Assembly: GCA_964016105.1 (NCBI GenBank)
Contig: CAXHEX010000006.1
Location: 191,004 to 255,003, forward strand
Origin: Ketobacter sp964016105
GTDB taxonomy: Bacteria > Pseudomonadota > Gammaproteobacteria > Pseudomonadales > Ketobacteraceae
DNA length: 64,000 bases
Direction: 5' to 3'
The position numbers were made by a program, and so were the translations under genes. The stretch's first letter is position 1. Each line of letters opens with the position of its first letter. Positions 36,118 through 44,707 of the stretch are shown piece after piece. The notes below the pieces were generated by a model. That model was not told the origin of the DNA. It searched no databases and saw only the letters and a list, made by a program, of their open reading frames with translations.

Positions 36118-37416
36118 ATGTCTAAGATCGCCCAAATACGTGCTCGTGAGGTATTGGATTCCCGCGGTAATCCCACCGTGGAAGCCGATGTGATACTCGA
36201 ATCTGGTGCAGCGGGCACCGCCTGCGCACCTTCTGGAGCTTCAACTGGCTCGCGGGAAGCGCTGGAATTAAGGGATGGAGACAAGTCACGCTACCTGGGT
36301 AAAGGGGTACTCAAAGCGGTCAATGCCATCAATACAGAAATTGAAGCGCTGTTAAAAGGCAAAGACGCGTTGGACCAGCGAGCTATCGATAAGATCATGA
36401 TTGACGCTGATGGCACAGAGAATAAATCCAAGTTTGGTGCCAATGCTATTTTGGCTGTTTCCCTTGCTAATGCCAAGGCTGCTGCGGTTCATAACCAAGT
36501 GCCGCTGTTCCAACAAATTAGTGAAATAGCTAATGGTAAGGCGGGGCCCTACAGCATGCCTGTGCCCATGATGAATATTCTTAATGGCGGCGAGCACGCC
36601 GATAACAATGTAGATATTCAGGAATTCATGATTCAACCCGTCAGTGCGCCCAATTTCGCTGAAGCGCTACGTATGGGTGCAGAGATTTTCCATACCTTAA
36701 AAGGTGTTTTGCAGGCTCGTGGTTTGAACACTGCGGTAGGTGATGAAGGTGGTTTTGCTCCCGACTTGTCATCCAACGAGGAAGCCCTGCAAGTGATCGC
36801 CGAAGCGGTAGAAAAAGCAGGCTATAAGTTGGGAGAAGATATCACTCTGGCGTTGGACTGTGCTGCCTCTGAGTTTTATAAAGAAGGCAAATACGTGTTA
36901 GCTGGAGATAACAAGACATTGGATTCCGCTGAGTTTGTGGATTACCTTGCGGACCTTTGTAATCGTTATCCCATTATTTCCGTGGAAGACGGTCTCGATG
37001 AAAGCGATTGGGATGGTTGGAAGATTCTCACTGAGAAATTGGGCGAAAAGGTTCAGCTGGTGGGTGACGACCTGTTTGTTACCAACACCAAGATTTTGAA
37101 GGAAGGCATCGAAAAAAATATTGGTAACAGTATTCTGATTAAGTTCAATCAAATTGGCAGCCTAAGCGAAACCCTGGATGCCATTCAAATGGCGAAAGAC
37201 GCTGGTTACACCGCCGTTATTTCCCATCGATCCGGTGAAACTGAAGATGCAACCATTGCTGACCTGGCCGTTGCCACCGCAGCGGGTCAGATCAAGACCG
37301 GTTCCCTGTGTCGATCAGATCGCATTGCGAAATACAACCAGTTGCTACGTATAGAAGAAGTGATTGGGGACCAGGCTCCCTACAAAGGCAAAGCGGAATT
37401 CCGCGCTTTCAAATAG
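36118..37416 (+). CDS. eno: Enolase
   Basis: Enolase interconverts 2-phosphoglycerate and phosphoenolpyruvate and is a degradosome component in many Proteobacteria. The 432-residue protein has AREVLDSRGNPTVEADV, the catalytic-loop SGASTGSREALELRD, GDEGGFAPDL, and the Lys/Arg region ILIKFNQIGSLSETL and SHRSGETEDATIADLAV. A strong ribosome site AAGGAG precedes the ATG. Confidence 0.99.
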   Translation: MSKIAQIRAREVLDSRGNPTVEADVILESGAAGTACAPSGASTGSREALELRDGDKSRYLGKGVLKAVNAINTEIEALLKGKDALDQRAIDKIMIDADGTENKSKFGANAILAVSLANAKAAAVHNQVPLFQQISEIANGKAGPYSMPVPMMNILNGGEHADNNVDIQEFMIQPVSAPNFAEALRMGAEIFHTLKGVLQARGLNTAVGDEGGFAPDLSSNEEALQVIAEAVEKAGYKLGEDITLALDCAASEFYKEGKYVLAGDNKTLDSAEFVDYLADLCNRYPIISVEDGLDESDWDGWKILTEKLGEKVQLVGDDLFVTNTKILKEGIEKNIGNSILIKFNQIGSLSETLDAIQMAKDAGYTAVISHRSGETEDATIADLAVATAAGQIKTGSLCRSDRIAKYNQLLRIEEVIGDQAPYKGKAEFRAFK

Positions 37417-37423
37417 TGCTACT

Positions 37424-37459
37424 GGTGAGTATTGAGTACTGCACGACTCAATACTCACC
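37424..37459 (+). repeat. Perfect 14-bp inverted repeat just after eno
   Basis: GGTGAGTATTGAGT (37424-37437) and ACTCAATACTCACC (37446-37459) pair perfectly around the eight-base loop ACTGCACG. It begins seven bases after the eno stop. No T run follows on either strand, so it is not a standard intrinsic terminator. It could act as a 3' mRNA stabiliser or attenuator between eno and ftsB. Confidence 0.85.
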
Positions 37460-37524
37460 CAGCTTGACGAACACAAAATTAAGCCCCATTCTTAGTCACA
37501 TTGTTTCACCCGCGTAATTTGGCT

Positions 37525-37842
37525 ATGACAGATAACGGTAATCCCCATTGGCTCACATTGCCTCGTATTTTATTTTGGGCTTTGATGCTGCTGTTAATAT
37601 TGTTGCAGTTACGTCTTTGGGTGGGTGAGGGCAGTTGGGCCGATGTTATGCGTTTAAATGGTGCCATAGAACGTCAGGATCAACAAAATCATCTGGCGGC
37701 AGAACGGAATAAGCGGCTTCGCGCTGAGGTACAGAATTTAAAATCCGGTACTGATGCGGTAGAAGAGCGAGCCCGCACCCAGCTAGGCATGGTTAAGGAC
37801 GACGAAACCTTTTTTCTGATAATCGATGAAGAAGGCCAATAA
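37525..37842 (+). CDS. ftsB: Cell division protein FtsB
   Basis: FtsB joins FtsL and FtsQ in the divisome. The ATG at 37525 gives 105 residues. After a short polar N-terminus comes one membrane segment (ILFWALMLLLILLQL). Then follow GEGSWADVMRLNGAIERQDQ, a coiled coil, and the typical EERARTQLGMVKDDETFFLI ending. An upstream in-frame TTG at 37501 is less likely. Position between eno and ispD is conserved across gammaproteobacteria. Confidence 0.96.
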   Translation: MTDNGNPHWLTLPRILFWALMLLLILLQLRLWVGEGSWADVMRLNGAIERQDQQNHLAAERNKRLRAEVQNLKSGTDAVEERARTQLGMVKDDETFFLIIDEEGQ

Positions 37843-37847
37843 CCACT

Positions 37848-38558
37848 GTGACTTATGTTCCTTCCATATGGTGTGTGGTACCTGCGGCCGGGGTTGGGCG
37901 CAGGTTTGGATCGCAAACACCTAAACAGTATCTGAAGATCAATCAGCGGACGGTGATGGAGCACAGCATTAACCGTTTGTTGCAACTCCAGCAGATTGCT
38001 GGCTTGGTGGTGGCAATCAGTGAAGAAGATCATCACCACAAAGCTCTCCATTTTTCTTACTCCGACAAAGTTCATTTTACCCTTGGGGGTGAAGAGCGTT
38101 GTCATTCTGTATTGCATGGTTTGCAATACCTGAGCGCTATTGCCGATGCCAATGATTGGGTTCTGGTGCACGATGTGGCGAGGCCCTGCGTCAGGCCTGA
38201 TGATGTGGCTAAATTACTTGAACAAGTGAGTCAGTTTGATGCCTGTGGCGGCATTTTAGCTACACCGGTGCGGGACACCATGAAGCGCTCGGATCACCTC
38301 AACAACATTGTTGATACGGTAGAAAGGGATCGACTTTGGCACGCACTGACACCCCAGGTTTTTCGGTTGGGTCAGCTCAAAACCGCTTTGCAACAGGCGT
38401 TGGATGATGGCTTTATGGTGACTGACGAAGCCTCCGCCATGGAGCACGCCGGGGAAAAGCCCATTCTGGTGGAAGGCCATGGTGACAATCTCAAAATAAC
38501 CCACCCCCAGGATCTGGAACTGGCGGCGTTGTTTATCACTCAGCAAGAGGAATCTTAA
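37848..38558 (+). CDS. ispD: 2-C-methyl-D-erythritol 4-phosphate cytidylyltransferase
   Basis: IspD is step three of the MEP isoprenoid pathway, forming CDP-ME from MEP and CTP. The 236-residue protein begins with the nucleotide-binding VVPAAGVGRRFGSQTPKQYL, and contains VLVHDVARPCVRPDD and VTDEASAMEHAG. It starts with GTG five bases after ftsB; ispF follows two bases after its stop. Confidence 0.98.
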   Translation: MTYVPSIWCVVPAAGVGRRFGSQTPKQYLKINQRTVMEHSINRLLQLQQIAGLVVAISEEDHHHKALHFSYSDKVHFTLGGEERCHSVLHGLQYLSAIADANDWVLVHDVARPCVRPDDVAKLLEQVSQFDACGGILATPVRDTMKRSDHLNNIVDTVERDRLWHALTPQVFRLGQLKTALQQALDDGFMVTDEASAMEHAGEKPILVEGHGDNLKITHPQDLELAALFITQQEES

Positions 38559-38560
38559 GG

Positions 38561-39034
38561 TTGCGTATTGGCCATGGTTTTGATGTACACCGGTTTGGTG
38601 AAGGTGATCACTTGATGCTAGGGGGGGTGCGAATTCCTTTTGATCAAGGTTTTATTGCCCATTCCGATGGTGACGTGGCCCTTCATGCTTTGGCCGATGC
38701 ATTGTTAGGTGCGGCGGCGTTAGGCGATATCGGTAGGCATTTCCCCGATACAGACCCGGATTTTAAAGGTGCCAATAGCCGAGATTTATTGCGCCATGTG
38801 GTGAGCCTGTTACACCACAAGCAATTTTGCGTGGGTAATGTGGATATCACTATAGTGGCACAGGCACCTAAAATGGCACCTCACATTCCCGCCATGCGTG
38901 CCAATATCGCCGAAGATTTGAACCTTGATTTGGCTTCTGTGAATGTCAAAGCCACCACCACAGAACAGCTGGGTTACACTGGTCGTGGCGAGGGCATAGC
39001 GGTTCATGCCGTTGCTCTCATCGTGCTTCAGTGA
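38561..39034 (+). CDS. ispF: 2-C-methyl-D-erythritol 2,4-cyclodiphosphate synthase
   Basis: IspF cyclises CDP-ME-2-phosphate in the MEP pathway. The 157-residue protein shows RIGHGFDVHRF with the zinc-binding Asp-x-His, FIAHSDGDVALHALADALLG, and the C-terminal TTTEQLGYTGRGEGIA. The start is a TTG directly after ispD, and the stop overlaps the truD GTG by four bases. Confidence 0.98.
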   Translation: MRIGHGFDVHRFGEGDHLMLGGVRIPFDQGFIAHSDGDVALHALADALLGAAALGDIGRHFPDTDPDFKGANSRDLLRHVVSLLHHKQFCVGNVDITIVAQAPKMAPHIPAMRANIAEDLNLDLASVNVKATTTEQLGYTGRGEGIAVHAVALIVLQ

Positions 39035-40050
39035 GTGCTTTGCACGGCGAACTACCGGCTCTGGGGTTTGAGTTTGCTCCCCATGGGCTGGGACGGCCGC
39101 AAGCCACTGGGCTGTTCAAATCAAAGCCTGAGGATTTCATCGTAGAAGAAATACTGGGGTTTGAGCCCAGCGGAAGCGGCGAGCATCTTTTTTTACTGTT
39201 GCAAACTGACGATCACAATACCACTTACACACAAAAGTGCCTGGCGCGACATTTCACCGTGGCGAAAAAAAACGTCAGTTATTCCGGGTTGAAGGATCGT
39301 CGCGGGCTTACCAGCCAATGGTTCTCAGTGCATCTGCCCGGTCAGGATATTGAGCCGGATGCTGAAGCCCTGGCCAAGCAAGGTATTGGTTTGTTGAGGT
39401 ACCAACGCCACAACAAAAAACTGCGTATTGGCACCCATCAACTCAACGGCTTTCGGATTACCTTGCGGGGTGTCACTGACCCCCAAAGCCTCACTGCGCG
39501 TTTAAGCGTGGTTGCCGAGCAGGGGGTGCCCAATTATTTTGGCGCTCAACGTTTTGGGCATAATGGCGCTAACCTTGAAACCGTGCTGGCCTGGGCTGAT
39601 AAGCAGGCTTTGCCTGACGCCAGGCAAGAACGCAGTCGATTGCTGTCTGTGCTGAGAGCTTGGGTATTCAATGGCCGGCTTGCTCAGCGCGTGGCAGAGC
39701 AAAGTTGGAATTGTTGGTGTGATAGGGATGTGATCATGTTGGCAGGAAGCCAAAGCTACTTCCAACAGAATTGGGATTCGGATTTGCAAAAACGATTCCT
39801 CCAAGGTGATATTCATCTTGCAGGTTGGCTGCCGGGAGAGCAGGATTATGGGCCAGCGGGAGAGGACTTGGGGCAGCTGCTGTCTCTGGCTAGAATGTCA
39901 CCTGAGCCTCGACCATGGCGATTGTTACCCACCAATCTAGGTTATAGCGTCCAAGATGACCGGGTTGAGATTCAGTTTCAACTGCCCAAGGGCGGTTACG
40001 CCACCAGCTTGTTGAGAGAAGTGGTTAATTTGTCCGAGCCAGCTAACTAA
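39031..40050 (+). CDS. truD: tRNA pseudouridine(13) synthase
   Basis: TruD makes pseudouridine at position 13 of some tRNAs. The 339-residue protein has FKSKPEDFIVEEILGFEPSG at the N-terminus, the catalytic-Asp motif VSYSGLKDRRGLTSQWFSV, and VPNYFGAQRFGHNGANL of the TRUD insertion domain. It begins with GTG overlapping the ispF stop. In most relatives surE comes next; here the next gene is pcm. Confidence 0.97.
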   Translation: MSALHGELPALGFEFAPHGLGRPQATGLFKSKPEDFIVEEILGFEPSGSGEHLFLLLQTDDHNTTYTQKCLARHFTVAKKNVSYSGLKDRRGLTSQWFSVHLPGQDIEPDAEALAKQGIGLLRYQRHNKKLRIGTHQLNGFRITLRGVTDPQSLTARLSVVAEQGVPNYFGAQRFGHNGANLETVLAWADKQALPDARQERSRLLSVLRAWVFNGRLAQRVAEQSWNCWCDRDVIMLAGSQSYFQQNWDSDLQKRFLQGDIHLAGWLPGEQDYGPAGEDLGQLLSLARMSPEPRPWRLLPTNLGYSVQDDRVEIQFQLPKGGYATSLLREVVNLSEPAN

Positions 40051-40180
40051 TTCTCAACTATTTCAACTTCTTACTCGCTCAATCGAGAACCTTCTTTTAC
40101 AATGAAACAATGCGTGGAATTGAAGGCGCTTGAACAACAAAAACAGTGGTTAGCTGCTTGGTGTGAGTGTTTTTTAACAG

Positions 40181-40855
40181 ATGAGGAACTATGGGGTGAA
40201 CGAATCCAGACTGTCGGGTATTGGCATGACTTCCCAACGAACCCGCGAAAGATTGATAGGGCGATTGCAAGATCAAGGTATTCGGGACCTGCAGGTGTTG
40301 GACGCCATTCGCAATACGCCAAGACATCTATTCGTAGATGAAGCTTTGGCTCACCGGGCCTACGAAGACACCGCGCTTCCCATCGGCCATTCCCAGACCA
40401 TCTCTCAGCCTTATATCGTTGCTCACATGACAGAGTTGCTGTTAGAAGGCGGTCCACTCAATAGAGTACTGGAGATCGGTACTGGCTCCGGCTATCAAAC
40501 CGCCATTTTATCCAGCTTTGCGCAAGAGGTATATTCCCTGGAACGCATTAAAGCGCTACAGGAAAAAGCGCGCGACCGGCTGCGACAACTGAAGATCCGT
40601 AATGTGTTGTTTCGCTACGGCGACGGCAGTGTGGGCTGGCAAGATAAAGCGCCATTCGACGGCATATTGGCCGCGGCTGCACCTGCGGATATTCCCAATC
40701 AATTGTTGGATCAGCTTGCCGTAGGGGGGCGTCTACTGATTCCGGTGGGCGAAGGTAACCAGAAACTCTACCGCATCACCCGTACCGAAACAGGTTTCGA
40801 GAAAGAATTTATCGAAGACGTTAGATTTGTGCCTTTTCGATCCGGTATCCGTTAA
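40181..40855 (+). CDS. pcm: Protein-L-isoaspartate O-methyltransferase
   Basis: Pcm repairs isoaspartyl damage in aged proteins with SAM. The 224-residue protein has IGHSQTISQPYIVAHMTELL and the SAM site VLEIGTGSGYQTAIL. Start choice is open: the ATG at 40181 is the longest. A GTG at 40196 has GAGGA eight bases before it, and the ATG at 40226 (MTSQRTRERL) is the start used by many homologues. The 130 bases between truD and pcm hold no surE; a small frame at 40102 runs into pcm in another frame and is not convincing. Confidence 0.96.
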   Translation: MRNYGVNESRLSGIGMTSQRTRERLIGRLQDQGIRDLQVLDAIRNTPRHLFVDEALAHRAYEDTALPIGHSQTISQPYIVAHMTELLLEGGPLNRVLEIGTGSGYQTAILSSFAQEVYSLERIKALQEKARDRLRQLKIRNVLFRYGDGSVGWQDKAPFDGILAAAAPADIPNQLLDQLAVGGRLLIPVGEGNQKLYRITRTETGFEKEFIEDVRFVPFRSGIR

Positions 40856-40879
40856 GTCCAGATAACAGGAATAGCAGTA

Positions 40880-41839
40880 ATGGACACATCTTTGGATAAG
40901 CCAAAAAATCCGCCCCTGGCGGGGGTGTACGTAAAGGGCATTGCCATGGGGGCAGCGGATATCGTTCCCGGCGTATCGGGCGGCACTATCGCTTTCATCA
41001 CCGGCATTTATCAGCAACTAATCGACAGCATCGGTTCCATGGGGCCCAAGTCTGTTTCCATACTGGTTAAAGAGGGGCCAGTAGCAGCCTGGAACTCGTT
41101 CAATGGGACATTTCTTGCGGTTCTAATGGCGGGCATATTCACCAGTGTTTTCACCCTGTCTAAGCTAATTGCTCACCTTCTGGCCACTCAGCCCCAGTTA
41201 TTGTGGTCGTTTTTTTTCGGGTTGATTCTGGTTTCAGCTTGGCATATTGGCCGTCAAATTGGAGACTGGAGTGTGTCAACGGTGATGAGTTTAGTGCTTG
41301 GGGTCGCTGTAGCTTATGGAATCACCATGGTTTCCCCGTCTGAGATTCCTCTGAGTCCGGTTACCCTGTTCATGGCCGGTGCAGTGGCCATTTGCGCCAT
41401 GGTGTTACCGGGTATTTCAGGTAGCTTTATATTATTGCTGATGGGTATGTACTCCCATGTTATTCATGCGGTAAAAAATTTGGAATTGGTTAACCTGGCC
41501 GTGTTTGCGCTGGGTTGCGGACTGGGAATACTCGGTTTCACTCGTCTGCTGTCTTGGCTGTTGCACCGTTATTTGAGTTTGACCCTGGCGTTACTGACCG
41601 GATTCATGCTGGGTTCTCTAAATAAAATATGGCCTTGGAAGCAAACGCTTACCACCCGTGTTAACTCCCACGGAGAGACGGTTCCGGTACATCAGGTTAA
41701 CGTATCACCGGAGCAGTTTTTGGCGCTGACTGGGCAGGATCCTCAGTTGGGATTCAGCATAGTATTGATGCTTTCCGCCATATTTTTGGTGCTATGCATG
41801 GAATGGGTATCTGCTCGCAAGGCGGCGAACGGATCTTGA
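40880..41839 (+). CDS. DUF368 polytopic membrane protein
   Basis: The 319-residue protein has about eight membrane segments and the DUF368 signature KGIAMGAADIVPGVSGGTIA near residues 17-36. A second copy-like element, ICAMVLPGISGSFILLLMG, follows later. DUF368 proteins were recently linked to undecaprenyl-phosphate translocation (PopT-type) in some bacteria, so a lipid-carrier recycling role complementing uppP is possible but not shown here. It lies between pcm and nlpD. Confidence 0.9.
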   Translation: MDTSLDKPKNPPLAGVYVKGIAMGAADIVPGVSGGTIAFITGIYQQLIDSIGSMGPKSVSILVKEGPVAAWNSFNGTFLAVLMAGIFTSVFTLSKLIAHLLATQPQLLWSFFFGLILVSAWHIGRQIGDWSVSTVMSLVLGVAVAYGITMVSPSEIPLSPVTLFMAGAVAICAMVLPGISGSFILLLMGMYSHVIHAVKNLELVNLAVFALGCGLGILGFTRLLSWLLHRYLSLTLALLTGFMLGSLNKIWPWKQTLTTRVNSHGETVPVHQVNVSPEQFLALTGQDPQLGFSIVLMLSAIFLVLCMEWVSARKAANGS

Positions 41840-41988
41840 TTAGGTTAAATAATAGCCAGTTTGTGAGGTTTTTCTTTAAAACTGGTTAGACTTTCTCGTA
41901 ATAAGCCTAAGGAGGTTATGAGTTTTGATTCTAAATTCAATTAGGCGAAGTTATGATCTGAATTGTCTGTTTTTTGCGGAGTTGGTCG

Positions 41989-42771
41989 GTGTCACGATCG
42001 GCTAAGGCCGTTAGAAAGCGGGCCTTGTTGCTGTTACTGGTTTCATTGGTGGTTGGCTGCGGTCCTTCCCGTTATGAGCCTATTCGCAACGTCTACCGCT
42101 CTCCAGCCCCCGTCACTCAAGGCTCTCATCGAGTTAAAGCCGGTGAAACACTGTATTCCATAGCCTGGCGCTATAATCGTAACCATCTCGAATTGGCTAA
42201 ATCCAATGGCATTTCCGCCCCTTACGCTATCTACCCCGGTCAGCTAATTGATCTCAGTAAAACCACAGTTAATTCGACAAAAGTGAACAAATCTGGGAAT
42301 AGCGTACCTGTTAGAAACCAATCAAGTCGTTATAAAAAACCGCCTAGCCATGCAAAACCGGTCCAAGAAAAAGTTGCAAATCAAAGACATAAAAAGGTAG
42401 ATATGTCTTGGAGTTGGCCGGCGAAGGGTTCGGTTATTGAGCGTTACTCTCTCACGGGGAGCATCAATAAGGGAATCGACCTTTCGGGTCGGCTGGGTGA
42501 ACCGGTCTATGCGGCGGCAGATGGTGAAGTGGTCTATAGCGGGGCAGGGATTGTCGGCTATCGTAACTTGATCATCATTAAGCACAACGAGGTGTACCTC
42601 AGTGCTTATGCTCACAATAGTAAATTATTGGTGCGAGAAGGGCAGAGAGCTAAAGCTGGGCAGAAGATTGCCGAAATAGGTTCTACGGGGGCAAGCAGAG
42701 ACAAGCTTCATTTTGAAATTCGTCGAAGCGGAAAACCCGTTAACCCTTTGCAATATTTGCCCAAGCGTTGA
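41989..42771 (+). CDS. nlpD: NlpD-like LysM / M23 lipoprotein
   Basis: NlpD activates the amidase AmiC during cell separation. The GTG at 41989, with GGAG seven bases upstream, gives a 260-residue protein whose lipoprotein signal ends in the lipobox LVVGC. A LysM domain follows (HRVKAGETLYSIAWRYNRNH), then a basic, Lys-rich linker and an M23 LytM domain (KGIDLSGRLGEPVYAAADGE...). The zinc ligands look incomplete (KGIDLSG in place of HxGxD), as expected for an activator rather than an enzyme. rpoS follows, and its promoter often lies inside nlpD. Confidence 0.93.
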   Translation: MSRSAKAVRKRALLLLLVSLVVGCGPSRYEPIRNVYRSPAPVTQGSHRVKAGETLYSIAWRYNRNHLELAKSNGISAPYAIYPGQLIDLSKTTVNSTKVNKSGNSVPVRNQSSRYKKPPSHAKPVQEKVANQRHKKVDMSWSWPAKGSVIERYSLTGSINKGIDLSGRLGEPVYAAADGEVVYSGAGIVGYRNLIIIKHNEVYLSAYAHNSKLLVREGQRAKAGQKIAEIGSTGASRDKLHFEIRRSGKPVNPLQYLPKR

Positions 42772-42871
42772 GTGGGACAACCGGGTCAAATTTGCGGATT
42801 ACTTTTTAATCTAAATTGTAGGGCCACGAATTCAGTGGTCATGACAGAATAACAGCGCGGGAAGAATAGCC

Positions 42872-43867
42872 ATGATCCAAGCAGAAACGGAACAAGACGA
42901 AAATGTAGAAGCCATTGAAGACAGCGAATTAGAAGATGCATTTGAGGAACGTGCCGCCGAGCTGAGGGACAAGCGCAACGGTGTGGAAGACAGTGATGAC
43001 GATTCCTTTGTGGCTCAGCCGGGAATGCAAAAGACCCTGGATGCCACTCAGCTTTATCTGAATGAGATTGGCTTTTCGCCACTATTAACGCCAGAAGAAG
43101 AAGTTTATTACGCTCGTCGCGCGCTACGGGGTCACGAGGATGCCCGCAAGCGTATGATTGAGAGTAACCTGCGTCTGGTGGTGAAAATAGCTCGGCGCTA
43201 TGTAAATCGCGGCCTTTCATTGCTGGACCTTATTGAGGAAGGCAATTTAGGTTTGATTAGAGCGGTTGAGAAGTTCGACCCAGAGCGTGGCTTTCGGTTT
43301 TCCACCTATGCCACATGGTGGATAAGGCAGACCATCGAGCGGGCAATCATGAACCAAACCCGTACAATCCGTTTGCCCATTCACGTGGTTAAAGAGCTTA
43401 ATATTTATCTGAGAGCGGCACGTGAATTGACCCAGAAGTTGGATCATGAGCCCAGCCCAGAAGAAATTGCCGATTTGCTTGATAAGCCCTTAGACGATGT
43501 GAAGCGTATGCTGGGCCTAAATGAGCGTGTTTCTTCAGTGGATACGCCTATGGCCCACGACTCGGACAAATCACTGTTGGATACCATAGCGGACACTAAG
43601 GTGTCTGATCCTGCCGAACTGCTCCAGGATGCCGACTTGCGCCACAGCATCGATTACTGGCTGGATCAATTGCCTAACAAACAAAGGGAAGTGATTGCCC
43701 GCAGGTTTGGTCTCCGTGGTTATGAAATGAGCACATTGGAAGAAGTGGGGCTCGAGATCGGTTTAACCCGGGAACGGGTTCGACAAATCCAGGTGGAGGC
43801 GCTGAAGAGATTGCGTGATCTGCTGGAAAAGCAGGGTTTAACCGGAGAATCCATATTCGGTGGTTAA
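42872..43867 (+). CDS. rpoS: RNA polymerase sigma factor RpoS
   Basis: RpoS directs stationary-phase and general stress transcription. The 331-residue protein has an acidic N-terminus, then region 1.2 (DATQLYLNEIGFSPLLTPEE) and regions 2.1-2.4 (SNLRLVVKIARRYVNRGLSL, EKFDPERGFRFSTYATWWIR). Region 3 is followed by region 4 with VGLEIGLTRERVRQIQVEAL. It follows nlpD as in other gammaproteobacteria and is followed by a perfect terminator. The Csr-type RNAs downstream may influence stationary-phase physiology in parallel. Confidence 0.98.
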   Translation: MIQAETEQDENVEAIEDSELEDAFEERAAELRDKRNGVEDSDDDSFVAQPGMQKTLDATQLYLNEIGFSPLLTPEEEVYYARRALRGHEDARKRMIESNLRLVVKIARRYVNRGLSLLDLIEEGNLGLIRAVEKFDPERGFRFSTYATWWIRQTIERAIMNQTRTIRLPIHVVKELNIYLRAARELTQKLDHEPSPEEIADLLDKPLDDVKRMLGLNERVSSVDTPMAHDSDKSLLDTIADTKVSDPAELLQDADLRHSIDYWLDQLPNKQREVIARRFGLRGYEMSTLEEVGLEIGLTRERVRQIQVEALKRLRDLLEKQGLTGESIFGG

Positions 43868-43888
43868 ACAATATACTGCTCAAAAATG

Positions 43889-43913
43889 AAACGCGCCTCC
43901 GGGCGCGTTTTTT
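43889..43913 (+). terminator. Rho-independent terminator of rpoS
   Basis: AAACGCGCC pairs with GGCGCGTTT around TCCG and runs into six T's, starting 22 bases after the rpoS stop. Confidence 0.95.
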
Positions 43914-43940
43914 GTTTGTGGGATAAAAATTCAATGCAGC

Positions 43941-43970
43941 GTGCGATATTTCTTACAGATGGTGTGAGAG
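43941..43970 (+). promoter_or_regulatory. Putative upstream activating element of the first GGA-rich RNA
   Basis: GTGCGATATTTCTTACAGAT followed by GGTGTGAGAG contains TCTTACA and TGTGAGA, an inverted repeat (6 of 7) spaced by GATGG. The half-sites match those of the GacA/UvrY box (TGTAAG...CTTACA) but are arranged outward rather than inward. A similar element lies upstream of the second RNA at 44577. It ends about 147 bases before the proposed transcription start. Confidence 0.4.
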
Positions 43971-44082
43971 TTAATCACTTGGTGTCCAAGGTCAATGGCG
44001 TATGTTTTGAATAACTCTTTGATAATTATGCGTAATATTTTGAAAGCGAAAAAACCAGAATAATTCCATCTGTTTCGAGGTC

Positions 44083-44110
44083 TTGCTGTTTTATCTAATA
44101 TTTATAAAAT
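44083..44110 (+). promoter_or_regulatory. Predicted promoter of the first GGA-rich RNA
   Basis: TTGCTG at 44083-44088 and TAAAAT at 44105-44110 are separated by 16 bases, giving a start near 44117. The surrounding DNA is AT-rich. A second -10 reading, TATAAA at 44103, is also possible. Confidence 0.5.
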
Positions 44111-44116
44111 TTGACC

Positions 44117-44417
44117 AACTTTAGCAGATTAATTGCTGCTGAGATTCTGCTGGACAAGGACGCTGGCGGGCAAGGAAGCTCCAGGGACACGACTTACTAG
44201 GATGGTAGGTACTACGGCAAGGACGCACAAACAGGAAGTGAGCTGACCAAGGACTGAGTATGCTGACCAAGGACTGGTTAGTGCCTGGTACGGAAACCAG
44301 GGTGAAATCACAGTTAGCAAGATGCTCGAGGGATTCGGGCGATGGATAAAATGCGCCAGGGACGGTGCTCAAGGAAGGAAAAAGCGAGGTGGGCGGGATC
44401 TTCCCCGCCCTTCTTTG
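44117..44417 (+). ncRNA. CsrB/RsmZ-like regulatory RNA, copy 1 (long form)
   Basis: About 300 bases with no credible coding frame but 16 GGA triplets, most in ARGGA contexts: ACAAGGACG, GCAAGGAAG, ACAGGAAGT, and GCTGACCAAGGACTG repeated twice (44242-44256, 44262-44276). CCTGGT and ACCAGG pair at 44284-44301 around the loop ACGGAA, putting a GGA in a hairpin loop as CsrA/RsmA prefers. It ends in a GC-rich terminator. Position between rpoS and fdxA is that of rsmZ in Pseudomonas. Expected role: sequester CsrA/RsmA under GacS/GacA-type control. The ends are estimated from the promoter and terminator. Confidence 0.82.
44391..44417 (+). terminator. Terminator of the first GGA-rich RNA
   Basis: GGGCGGG (44391-44397) pairs with CCCGCCC (44404-44410), followed by TTCTTTG. 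The preceding AAAAAGCGAGGTGGG block is shared with the terminator of the second RNA. Confidence 0.88.
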
Positions 44418-44450
44418 TTGGCTGGCCAACTAGAATTCCTATGGTTCTAT

Positions 44451-44476
44451 TTATAGCACCTGATTATAGCACCTGA
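44451..44476 (+). repeat. Tandem 13-bp duplication
   Basis: TTATAGCACCTGA occurs twice back to back (44451-44463 and 44464-44476), in the spacer between the two RNA genes. The rest of the 300-base spacer (44418-44719) holds no gene, only the putative activating element and the second promoter. Confidence 0.9.
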
Positions 44477-44576
44477 TCCGGTTTTATTGATCTCCACTTT
44501 TGTAACGCCTTGTATTGAAATTGCGTCCTGATTGTAATCTGGATTCGTAGGCTTTGGGATATTGGCTCTTTTGCAT

Positions 44577-44605
44577 GTGCGATATGTCTCACGTTGCTGT
44601 AGGAA
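44577..44605 (+). promoter_or_regulatory. Putative upstream activating element of the second GGA-rich RNA
   Basis: GTGCGATATGTCTCACGTTG followed by CTGTAGGAA aligns in the same orientation with the element at 43941. They share GTGCGATAT, TCT-pyrimidine-AC, and TGT-purine-purine-GA. It ends about 115 bases before the proposed start of the second RNA. A GacA/UvrY-type regulator is the natural candidate. Confidence 0.4.
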
Positions 44606-44707
44606 TAAACAGCCCTAAATTTTGGGAAAAAAAAGCCCTGGTACGTAAGTTCAGCTCTAACGCATCGAAATATATAGCTTATTATTTTTGTGTTCTACAA
44701 TCGGGTT

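Noticed and set aside
40102..40341. 79-residue frame between truD and pcm
   Set aside because: More than half overlaps pcm in another frame, with no ribosome site and no resemblance to SurE.
44121..44429. Minus-strand 102-residue frame
   Set aside because: Lies antisense to the first GGA-rich RNA. The Ser/Pro-rich translation reflects the repeated GGA (TCC) motifs.
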